Source: Castanea sativa (taxonomy: Eukaryota; Streptophyta; Magnoliopsida; Fagales; Fagaceae). Taken from it: a DNA stretch of 64,000 bases. A program made the position numbers and the translations under genes. The notes under the pieces were generated by a model, which did no database searches, had not been told where the DNA came from, and saw only the letters and a program-made list of their open reading frames with translations. Shown here piece by piece: positions 47,255-55,492 of this stretch; position 1 is the first letter of the stretch, and every line of letters starts with the position of its first letter. The DNA lies in contig NC_134018.1 in assembly GCF_040712315.1 (NCBI RefSeq), positions 43,277,335 to 43,341,334 of the forward strand, in the 5' to 3' direction.

Positions 47255-48382
47255 TTACGAACTTTTTTCTAACAACTGATGCACTGGTTCTCGGAACACA
47301 GTATTTACAGCCTGGGGTGCTGCCGAGCCGGATTGTCCGAAGTAATCCCTCCTCGGCTTATTGTGATATCTGTCCGACCTGAAATCCCTTCTCTCCTGCG
47401 GGATAACTTTCTCCTTTCCTTTCCCCTGCTGCTGGTCTTCCTCTACCCTCTTATATTCATCAATACGATCCATAAGACGGCGTACGCTGCGGATGTGCTT
47501 TTTCGTCAAGGACTTTCTTAGGTCGTGGTCAGTAGGGAGACCCACCTTAAAAGTATTAAGCGCCACCTCATCAAAGTCGCCATCTATTTCATTAAACATC
47601 TCCCAGTATCGGTCGGAGTATGCTTTCAGTGTCTCCCCTTCCTTCATGGCCATGGATAGTAACGAGTCCAATGGCCGAGGGACTCTGCTACACGTAATGA
47701 ACCGCGAAGCAAATGCCCTGGTTAGCTCCCCAAATGAGCCTACGGATCCTGATTTGAGACCGTTAAACCATCTCATAGCCACAGGTCCCAAGCTAGAGGG
47801 GAAGACTTTACACATCAAAGTCTCGTTGTGAGAGTGCACTGCCATCCTCTGGTTGAAGTGACTCACGTGCTCCACCGGGTCAGTCCGGCCATTATAGATG
47901 GTAAACGTGGGCTGGGTGAACCTCCTGGGAAGCCTCCCCCTCTCAATCCTCCGTGAAAACGGAGATTTAGAGAGTTGGTGCAACGCCCTACTCATGGTAT
48001 CGTTACCTAAGCCCCTAGAACGAAACTTCTTACGCCTGCCAGTTGGTTGATCGTCTTCTTCACCGGAGGATGTTGCGCTGGTGGGGGAACGTGACCTTGA
48101 ACTGTAGACAATCCCCCTATCTTTCCCTGAGGAAGAACTAGAAGAGGACGGGGAAACCTTACGTTTAGCACGGCGTAACTTCCTCTTTAAACGATTGATT
48201 TCCTTCTGCATGGATTTAGAACCCTCATCGTGAGTAGTGCTACCTCCTTCATGAGTATGGCTAGCCCCTGGGTATTCTGTATGGACGCTTCCCTCACGAT
48301 CCCTACGATGTTCAAGACGTTCAAAGTGATCTTCCGGTTGTGATCCTTGTGACTCTGCATGGTGAGAGCCTAAGCCTGCCAT
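47255..48382 (-). CDS. E1 gag
   Basis: 375 codons, starting 27 bases inside the PBS. The N terminus is hydrophilic with Ser/Arg runs; from about residue 150 it is a retrotransposon gag domain (FTIYNGRTDPVEHVSHFNQR, VAMRWFNGLKSGSVGSF, LKAYSDRYWEMFNEI). Forms the particle. It ends in LLEKSS and TAA; the zinc-knuckle part continues in the +1 frame, as in E2. It differs from E2 at a few residues (DRG against DRR, KKHIRS against KKPVRS). Confidence 0.9.
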   Translation of the reverse strand: MAGLGSHHAESQGSQPEDHFERLEHRRDREGSVHTEYPGASHTHEGGSTTHDEGSKSMQKEINRLKRKLRRAKRKVSPSSSSSSSGKDRGIVYSSRSRSPTSATSSGEEDDQPTGRRKKFRSRGLGNDTMSRALHQLSKSPFSRRIERGRLPRRFTQPTFTIYNGRTDPVEHVSHFNQRMAVHSHNETLMCKVFPSSLGPVAMRWFNGLKSGSVGSFGELTRAFASRFITCSRVPRPLDSLLSMAMKEGETLKAYSDRYWEMFNEIDGDFDEVALNTFKVGLPTDHDLRKSLTKKHIRSVRRLMDRIDEYKRVEEDQQQGKGKEKVIPQERRDFRSDRYHNKPRRDYFGQSGSAAPQAVNTVFREPVHQLLEKSS

Positions 48383-48408
48383 AATACCCCTACCTCTTCT
48401 AGACTAGA

Positions 48409-48426
48409 TTCCCACAGACGGCGCCA
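48409..48426 (-). promoter_or_regulatory. E1 primer binding site
   Basis: On the minus strand TGGCGCCGTCTGTGGGAA, two bases inside the 5' LTR. It pairs with a tRNA ending ...GGCGCCA. Tat elements mostly use Arg or Asp tRNAs; I cannot decide between them without a tRNA set. Confidence 0.8.
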
Positions 48427-48428
48427 AT

Positions 48429-49178
48429 TGTAAGTGCACAATTGCACCTGGCCCCAAGAACAGTTGCGGGCCCAGGCCCAATGAACCTTAAACAATATGA
48501 ATTTGTAGAGTGTGGGCTTGAAACCCAGGTTAGAAGTATGTGGGGATTAAATGACAAACTAAGGATTTCGAACACTTGGAAACAATAAGGAATATTGCAA
48601 ATTGGCCTCCTCGGACATAAGCCGAGAGCTGTTCTTATATTATATCCCTTTCTTAGTCTTTTCTTTCTTTTTAGGTTACAAAAATCCCTCCTCTTTCTGC
48701 CTTAAATTGCTCTTTATATACTATTCTTTTGAATGCTTTGTACACGTGTTGCCTCACCTTCCCCTTAGCCTAGATATTTCTTTTCTCAATGCCTTTGAAT
48801 AGTAACCAGAAGTTTCTCTTCCACTGTTCAGGTGTCACTTCCCCATAAATGCGGCCAGGGTGGTAGGTGCAGGGTCTTTAATGTGGAGGTAGCAGCCTTT
48901 ATCTTTGACATTTCTTCAACACCGGTGCTTCTGGGACGTTCTAGGGTTCACCCCTTTTAACCATTGGCCTTAACCATGTCATCCCCTAATCTTTACTAGG
49001 AAATCCCGAGTTCTTCAACATTCATCCGAGGATAAGGTCACTCTCGGTTGGATCCTCGGATCCTCGGCGTATGGGCCGACCCATAGTACTAACAATTTTT
49101 AAACCCAGGATCAGGTCGGCCTTCCTTAACACGGCCCACAAGGCCCACGTTCCCATCAGGATCTTTTTGCCCCCCACA
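48429..49178 (-). repeat. E1 5' LTR
   Basis: 750 bp, same ends as the other three LTRs. Carries the AATGAACC and TTTTTAAAC variants also found in the E2 5' LTR, and a private GGTTGG. Confidence 0.95.
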
Positions 49179-49250
49179 GTACCTTGAATATTTTTTAGAT
49201 TATGATACCTACATAATGTCTTCATGAATATAAATGAATGCTTAAGATTA

Positions 49251-49465
49251 CACAACTAAAAATGACTTGTTAAAATATAAATGAATTGTTAAAAATTATT
49301 GAGAATATCATTTCCCAAAAAATAATAGTATAAGTATCATAAAATTATTAGTTACGAGCACAACTAAAAATGACTTGTTAAAATAAAAATAAATTGTTAA
49401 AAATTATTGAGGACATCATCTCTCAAAAAAAAAAAAGTATCATAAAATTATTAGTTACAAGTGAT
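49251..49465. repeat. Tandem duplication, about 108-bp unit
   Basis: CACAACTAAAAATGACTTGT starts at 49251 and again at 49359. Both copies continue with TTAAAAATTATTGAG and ATAAAATTATTAGTTAC. Confidence 0.8.
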
Positions 49466-50913
49466 CAGTGGCGGAGCCACATACATGCTTGGGGGGCCTT
49501 GGCCCCTCCAAAATTTTTAATTTTTAATTTTTTACAATATAGGTATATTTTATAAATTAAAGGTTATATGAAAAAAATAGGAGTCCCCCCCCCCCCCCCA
49601 AAAGAAAGCATTGATCAATTAATCTAGTAATCTTTCCAAAAAAAAGAAGAAGAGAGTTTAGAGTTGACATACAATTACAATAGAATGAAATAATTAGGTA
49701 GTAAGTTTTGTGAGTAAATAGTGTTACTCCTAATTTTTAGCTCAATTTCAAATCCTATTAATGTGTTCAAATCATTTAACATTGATAATATATGCAATTT
49801 GGTCAAAATTTCTATTCTCAATATTTTATCAAGAAAAAAAAAAAAAAACTCATATGAGACCTCAATTATAACATTAAGATGGAAGATACTATGTTCATTA
49901 TTTTTTTTCCCCTATATATTTGTATGGTGTATACCTAATTATACATTGTTTGTATACTTATTAGAGTTTAAGAATGTGGGAGCTCGAGGACCAAGGTTGG
50001 ATACAATGAGCTGTAGTTGTCGCTATTGAGGCATCATGAGCCCGAAGAGGGGATTTACCCGAGGGTAGGAGGAGAAGAGACAAAAGACTTCTGGGAAGTC
50101 CGAATGAGGAGGATAAGGTGTAGAGAGAGAATCATGGAAGGTAAAGGAAGTTTCCAATAAGAGTTAGCCTACTACCTTCGCATTGAATGACTGACAACAA
50201 TTTTATCAGCTGCATTGATGAGGAAGTGACCTAAACAATGGAATTCACAGCTAAACAGTTCCTTCTACCACCTTCAGTAGAAGTTTAAGGGAACAAGTGT
50301 CATAGGGAGAGTCTGGGTAGGTGGAGATGAAGGGCCATGATGTGATGATCTGAGAGGTATATAGGGGAAGGGAACTTCCAGATGAAAGGGATCTAGAGAA
50401 AAATAATCTAAGCATAGAAATTAAAGCAAGAACATTGAGAAAAAAGAGAATGAACAGTGTATCACCCAGTGTAAAAGCTTTATCCTCAGACAAACTTATA
50501 TATTTAACCAAGGGGCTCTGACCATTCTTCCTATTTTTTTGTCCTCGGGCTAAGCCCTCCCCCTTTGTCTTACCCCACTCTCTTCACAAATATCTATTGT
50601 TTGGGCCTAGCTGAGTTGCACCGACTCCACAGTTCTAAGTGGGCTTGGGCCACTAGGTTTTTGTGTCCTTACAAAGAAGATTATAAGTTTCTCTTATGAA
50701 GAAGATCTTGTGTCTAGGTGTGTATATATACATATAAAAGTTGATAATTTTGTGCATATGTATATAACTTACTTTAGAATAAGAAAATTAAAATTTATAT
50801 TTTCATACACATATATTATGTGGATTTTTTTACAGTAGTCTCTATTTGTAATTTGAGTTTATTTTGACATGATATTTTGGCCTTCCAACTCAAACTTTCT
50901 AGGTCCGCCACTG
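49466..50913. mobile_element. Non-autonomous hAT-like element carrying a solo LTR
   Basis: Starts CAGTGGCGGAGCC and ends GGTCCGCCACTG. Flanking octamers CAAGTGAT (49458-49465) and TAAGTGAT (50914-50921) agree at seven of eight positions. 699 bp of the 1448 bp are a later LTR insertion. A poly(C) run lies near 49585-49599. No transposase. Confidence 0.8.
49975..50673 (+). mobile_element. Solo LTR nested in hAT-like element
   Basis: Starts TGTGGGAGCTCGAGG and ends GTGTCCTTACA, with AAGAA on both sides (49970-49974, 50674-50678). A TATATATTTAA string near 50498 suggests plus orientation. No internal region. It shares only terminal motifs with the E1/E2 LTRs. Confidence 0.8.
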
Positions 50914-52120
50914 TAAGTGATATCTTGTTTATACTTTATATGATTGATTGAGAAAATATGTTTATTTTATCATTCTCTTCCCGACCAATAACTATATCAT
51001 GTATCCGAGGCAATGTATATTTTAATGCTTTTATTTAGTTTGCACTTTGCAATTTATAATAACAATAATGTAATTTTAAGATACCACACCACTTAGAAAT
51101 TTTCGAGTGGAATTTCTGCTCTTATCATAATCATATGACAACTAAAAAGCTCTATTATATTTTCCCTAAACCACCAATTTTGTGCGTGGTATCACAATTT
51201 CAGCAATGCTGCAACATTGGTGGCACATGTTGATACTTGAGATAGCAAGAAGGTGGAGGGAAACTTCTTCCAAAGCATTATTATACTTGATTGGTCCAGA
51301 ATTAAGCTCGTGGGCGGCCCAATTATAAACCCAGCTCATCATGCTTCCAATTCACTCCCTCTCACATGAAGCACCTAGGAAACACAGAAGTCAAAAAGGG
51401 TTGGGCCCCACGCGCAATTTCAAGTTTGGATAACCCTTCAAATTTTCTTAAACAATAGAATATAGTTCAGAGTACCCACATATGTTAAATACTGTAGTTT
51501 TTCCTGGCACTACCATCCAACTGTCTAGCAAAGACATTAGATTCAGCTTTGCCATAATCATAGCCTACATTCTAAGTGTAAAGAATTCGCAAATCTAGTT
51601 CAAAAGTTTGATTTAGGTAAGAAATTCAATCTAAATGTTGCAGATTTTGAGGTTGCTGAGGTACTTGTACCCATTAAGGAACTTTTTGCCTAAATATTAC
51701 TCCTGGCAGCTATGGAGTTGGTAGAGATAATACTAATTATAAATTGTATTATTAAATCTTTACTAACTTTTTTTTTTTTTTTTTACAATTGAAGGAAAAG
51801 AACAAGAAGAAGCTAGAAATAAGGATGATCCATGCAAAACATGACCTAATGGCTACTTTCGGTTCTTTTGGTGGCTAACCTTACATATTATATATAGTTT
51901 GATGCAGTTATACCTTTCCTAAATAATCATGGTCCACATTTCTATTACGGGGATAGTAGAATACTCAGCACAGCACATATTAATAATATGCAGCAAACCA
52001 AGTTTGAACAAATTCAACGAACTTTGGTCTAAGTGAGGTCTAAGACATTATTAAATTTTTTTTAAGAGAGTTTCAACTTGTGTCTTCTGCTTCTGATAAT
52101 AGTTCTTTGTTATCAGACTA

Positions 52121-52374
52121 ATGGTGCATTTGGATATAGCTTATTTTGCTGAAAACTGAAAATATTGTACTAAAATAATTTTTTTTTTATAGAAATGTAG
52201 CAAAATAATTTTTAATTGTGTGAATAGTACTGTGAGACCCATTTTTAATGAAGGTTTTGTTGCAAAAAGAGGTGTGTGAGTCCCACAAACAGTGCACGGA
52301 ACCCACTGGAACTCAAAAAAAAAAAAAACATAAAACGCTGGACGTGGACATGAATGCAGTATCCAAACGTAGAT
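52121..52374. mobile_element. MITE-like inverted-repeat element
   Basis: Left GGTGCATTTGGATA and right GCAGTATCCAAACGTAGA face each other across about 250 bp without coding sequence. The termini are decayed and the target duplication is unclear. Confidence 0.5.
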
Positions 52375-52649
52375 TAAGACACCAATTAGTATTTGGTGTA
52401 GGCGAAGATTGAACCCTAGATCTTTTATTCAACTTTCAGAGACTTTATTAATTAAGTTGAATTATTTTCTATCTTAAAATAGAATGTATGTCAATAACAT
52501 TGTAATTCAATTGATACTTTTTATTTTTCAATATAAACATAAAAAATGTTCAAATCTTCTCTCTTCGTTGGAGCTATCTTATTATAAAATTTTAAATTAA
52601 AAAAAAACCAACAAATGTACCACTTTTAAAGCATTTTTTTATATATAAT

Positions 52650-53405
52650 TGTGGGGGGCAAAAAGATCCTGATGGGAACGTGGGCCTTGTGGGCCGTGTT
52701 AAGGAAGGCCGACCTGATCCTGGGTTTAAAAATTGTTAGTACTATGGGTCGGCCCATACGCCGAGGATCCGAGGATCCAGCCGAGAGTGACCTTATCCTC
52801 GGATGAATGTTGAAGAACTCGGGATTTCCTAGTAAAGATTAGGGGATGACATGGTTAAGGCCAATGGTTAAAAGGGGTGAACCCTAGAACGTCCCAGAAG
52901 CACCGGTGTTGAAGAAATGTCAAAGATAAAGGCTGCTACCTCCACATTAAAGACCCTGCACCTACCACCCTGGCCGCATTTATGGGGAAGTGACACCTGA
53001 ACAGTGGAAGAGAAACTTCTGGTTACTATTCAAAGGCATTGAGAAAAGAAATATCTAGGCTAAGGGGAAGGTGAGGCAACACGTGTACAAAGCATTCAAA
53101 AGAATAGTATATAAAGAGCAATTTAAGGCAGAAAGAGGAGGGATTTTTGTAACCTAAAAAGAAAGAAAAGACTAAGAAAGGGATATAATATAAGAACAGC
53201 TCTCGGCTTATGTCCGAGGAGGCCAATTTGCAATATTCCTTATTGTTTCCAAGTGTTCGAAATCCTTAGTTTGTCATTTAATCCCCACATACTTCTAACC
53301 TGGGTTTCAAGCCCACACTCTACAAATTCATATTGTTTAAGGTTCATTGGGCCTGGGCCCGAGCCCGCAACTGTTCTTGGGGCCAGGTGCAATTGTGCAC
53401 TTACA
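52650..53405 (+). repeat. E2 5' LTR
   Basis: 756 bp. TATA box TATATAAA at 53108-53115. It differs from the E2 3' LTR by about three substitutions plus a 6-bp GAGCCC insertion near 53370. Confidence 0.95.
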
Positions 53406-53407
53406 AT

Positions 53408-53425
53408 TGGCGCCGTCTGTGGGAA
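53408..53425 (+). promoter_or_regulatory. E2 primer binding site
   Basis: TGGCGCCGTCTGTGGGAA, two bases after the LTR. Identical to E1. Confidence 0.8.
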
Positions 53426-53451
53426 TCTAGTCTAGAAGAGGTAGGGGTATT

Positions 53452-54579
53452 ATGGCAGGCTTAGGCTCTCACCATGCAGAGTCACAAGGATCACAACCGG
53501 AAGATCACTTTGAACGTCTTGAACATCGTAGGGATCGTGAGGGAAGCGTCCATACAGAATACCCAGGGGCTAGCCATACTCATGAAGGAGGTAGCACTAC
53601 TCACGATGAGGGTTCTAAATCCATGCAGAAGGAAATCAATCGTTTAAAGAGGAAGTTACGCCGTGCTAAACGTAAGGTTTCTCCGTCCTCTTCTAGTTCT
53701 TCCTCAGGGAAAGATAGGAGGATTGTCTACAGTTCAAGGTCACGTTCCCCCACCAGCGCAACATCCTCCGGTGAAGAAGACGATCAACCAACTGGCAGGC
53801 GTAAGAAGTTTCGTTCTAGGGGCTTAGGTAACGATACCATGAGTAGGGCGTTGCACCAACTCTCTAAATCTCCGTTTTCACGGAGGATTGAGAGGGGGAG
53901 GCTTCCCAGGAGGTTCACCCAGCCCACGTTTACCATCTATAATGGCCGAACTGACCCGGTGGAGCACGTGAGTCACTTCAACCAGAGGATGGCAGTGCAC
54001 TCTCACAACGAGACTTTGATGTGTAAAGTCTTCCCCTCTAGCTTGGGACCTGTGGCTATGAGATGGTTTAACGGTCTCAAATCAGGATCCGTAGGCTCAT
54101 TTGGGGAGCTAACCAGGGCATTTGCTTCGCGGTTCATTACGTGTAGCAGAGTCCCTCGGCCATTGGACTCGTTACTATCCATGGCCATGAAGGAAGGGGA
54201 GACACTGAAAGCATACTCCGACCGATACTGGGAGATGTTTAATGAAATAGATGGCGACTTTGATGAGGTGGCGCTTAATACTTTTAAGGTGGGTCTCCCT
54301 ACTGACCACGACCTAAGAAAGTCCTTGACGAAAAAGCCTGTCCGCAGCGTACGCCGTCTTATGGATCGTATTGATGAATATAAGAGGGTAGAGGAAGACC
54401 AGCAGCAGGGGAAAGGAAAGGAGAAAGTTATCCCGCAGGAGAGAAGGGATTTCAGGTCGGACAGATATCACAATAAGCCGAGGAGGGATTACTTCGGACA
54501 ATCCGGCTCGGCAGCACCCCAGGCTGTAAATACTGTGTTCCGAGAACCAGTGCATCAGTTGTTAGAAAAAAGTTCGTAA
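53452..54579 (+). CDS. E2 gag
   Basis: 375 codons from the first ATG after the PBS. Residues 1-140 are polar, with a Ser run and Arg/Lys-rich patches; about 150-310 is the retrotransposon gag domain (LPRRFTQPTFTIYNGRTDPV, MRWFNGLKSGSVGSFGELTR, ETLKAYSDRYWEMFNEIDGD). The frame stops at 54577-54579. The expected continuation (KEPFFRWPGKM then the zinc-knuckle-like FCQYHQDVGHTTENC) is in the +1 frame, which is open from 54566. The frames therefore overlap by about four codons across an A6 run (54566-54571). Either a +1 frameshift makes Gag-Pro or the source element already had a damaged frame. Confidence 0.9.
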   Translation: MAGLGSHHAESQGSQPEDHFERLEHRRDREGSVHTEYPGASHTHEGGSTTHDEGSKSMQKEINRLKRKLRRAKRKVSPSSSSSSSGKDRRIVYSSRSRSPTSATSSGEEDDQPTGRRKKFRSRGLGNDTMSRALHQLSKSPFSRRIERGRLPRRFTQPTFTIYNGRTDPVEHVSHFNQRMAVHSHNETLMCKVFPSSLGPVAMRWFNGLKSGSVGSFGELTRAFASRFITCSRVPRPLDSLLSMAMKEGETLKAYSDRYWEMFNEIDGDFDEVALNTFKVGLPTDHDLRKSLTKKPVRSVRRLMDRIDEYKRVEEDQQQGKGKEKVIPQERRDFRSDRYHNKPRRDYFGQSGSAAPQAVNTVFREPVHQLLEKSS

Positions 54580-54607
54580 AGAGCCCTTCTTCAGATGGCC
54601 CGGCAAG

Positions 54608-55462
54608 ATGGCAGGGGACCCTGCTAGAAGAAATCAAAACCTTTTCTGTCAGTACCATCAGGATGTGGGCCACACTACCGAGAACTGTCGGACCCTGTGG
54701 AATCATCTAGAGCAGCTCGTCGGTGAGGGAAAGTTAAAGCAGCACTTGTGTCAGCCCACCGGGCAGGTCAGTCAAGTTGGTTCAAACAATCAGAGGAACA
54801 GTTCATCTCGACCGGCATTGGGAACAATTAATGTTATCTTCGCCGCACCCGGTAGGACCGGCTCAGGTCCCACTAGGGTTATGGCGGTTTCCCATCCGCA
54901 GGCCGAGGATGTGGGTAGCAGGCCGAAGAGATTAAGGAGCACTTTACCTGTCTTGGGTTTCTCCGAGGAGGATAAGGTAGGGACTATCCAGCCCCATGAC
55001 GATGCTCTTGTGGTTACCCTCAGAATAGGGAACTATGATGTGAGAAGGGTGATGATAGATCAGGGCAGCGGTGCAGATATCATGTACCCTGATCTATTTA
55101 AAGGGCTAAGATTGGAGTTGGAAGATTTAACCCCTTATGACTCCCCACTTATAAGCTTCGAAGGAAGGGCCGTTATGCCGAAGGGACAGATCCGTTTACC
55201 CGTTCAATCCGGCACCGAAACGGTGGAGGTAGATTTCATTGTTGTTGACGCGTACTCTCCATATACAGCCATCCTCGCCAGGCCATGGTTGCACGCCTTG
55301 GGAGCTGTCTCCTCTACCTTACATGTTAAGGTGAAATTCCCCTCGGGGGAGCATGTTGAGGAAATCCTCGGCAGCCAGGTAGTGGCTAGGCAATGCATAT
55401 CCGCTGCGGTGCTTCGTCAGTCAGAAATTGAGTCATCAACCTTGCCCATCCAGGAGTCATAG
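54608..55462 (+). CDS. E2 gag zinc-knuckle/protease ORF
   Basis: 284 codons from the first ATG; the frame is open from 54566. It begins with FCQYHQDVGHTTENCRTLWN, similar to the C-terminal gag zinc knuckle region of Tat elements. Next come a linker and the aspartic protease with the VMIDQGSGADIMYPD active-site segment and VDAYSPYTAILARPWL near the end. It stops at UAG (55460-55462), followed by CAAUUA, in frame with pol, so a Pro-Pol protein would arise by readthrough. The role is to cut Gag and Pol during particle maturation. Confidence 0.88.
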   Translation: MAGDPARRNQNLFCQYHQDVGHTTENCRTLWNHLEQLVGEGKLKQHLCQPTGQVSQVGSNNQRNSSSRPALGTINVIFAAPGRTGSGPTRVMAVSHPQAEDVGSRPKRLRSTLPVLGFSEEDKVGTIQPHDDALVVTLRIGNYDVRRVMIDQGSGADIMYPDLFKGLRLELEDLTPYDSPLISFEGRAVMPKGQIRLPVQSGTETVEVDFIVVDAYSPYTAILARPWLHALGAVSSTLHVKVKFPSGEHVEEILGSQVVARQCISAAVLRQSEIESSTLPIQES

Positions 55463-55468
55463 CAATTA
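55460..55468 (+). promoter_or_regulatory. Candidate stop-codon readthrough site UAG-CAA-UUA
   Basis: The protease frame ends UCA-UAG-CAA-UUA and stays open in the same frame through 55463-55492 into pol. UAG CAA UUA is the established readthrough context of tobamoviruses (UAG CAR YYA). The same nine bases are at 46375-46367 in E1, but there the protease frame is shifted away from it. Efficiency here is untested. Confidence 0.65.
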
Positions 55469-55492
55469 ACAGCTCCGGAGGCACCTGGAGCG

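Larger units (their letters stand above)
38369..49178 (-). mobile_element. E1: near-complete Tat-lineage Ty3/gypsy retrotransposon (minus)
   Basis: 10,810 bp. From its 5' end (right side): LTR 48429-49178, PBS, gag, protease, RT-RNase H-aRNase H-integrase, 151-bp duplication, antisense ORF on the plus strand, PPT, LTR 38369-39119. The lineage call rests on a second, archaeal-type RNase H after the normal one, no chromodomain, and an antisense ORF between pol and the 3' LTR. All are established features of plant Tat-type elements. Its left flank is ATTAT and its right flank GTACC, so it has no target duplication of its own; each flank matches one of E2 in inverted form. It is almost identical to E2 but carries a frameshift before pol and one in the aORF. 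Confidence 0.95.
49179..52649. other. Spacer between E1 and E2, probably inverted
   Basis: 3471 bp. It begins GTACC and ends ATAAT, the reverse complements of the outer flanks GGTAC (63469) and ATTAT (38364). It holds a 108-bp tandem duplication, an hAT-like element with a nested solo LTR, and a MITE. The remaining 50922-52120 is AT-rich with no gene recognised. Confidence 0.85.

Noticed and set aside
48602..48802. 66-residue ORF repeated four times (also 38543, 53026, 63095)
   Set aside because: It lies within the four LTRs on the antisense strand, has no ATG at its listed start and no family resemblance. It repeats only because the LTR repeats.
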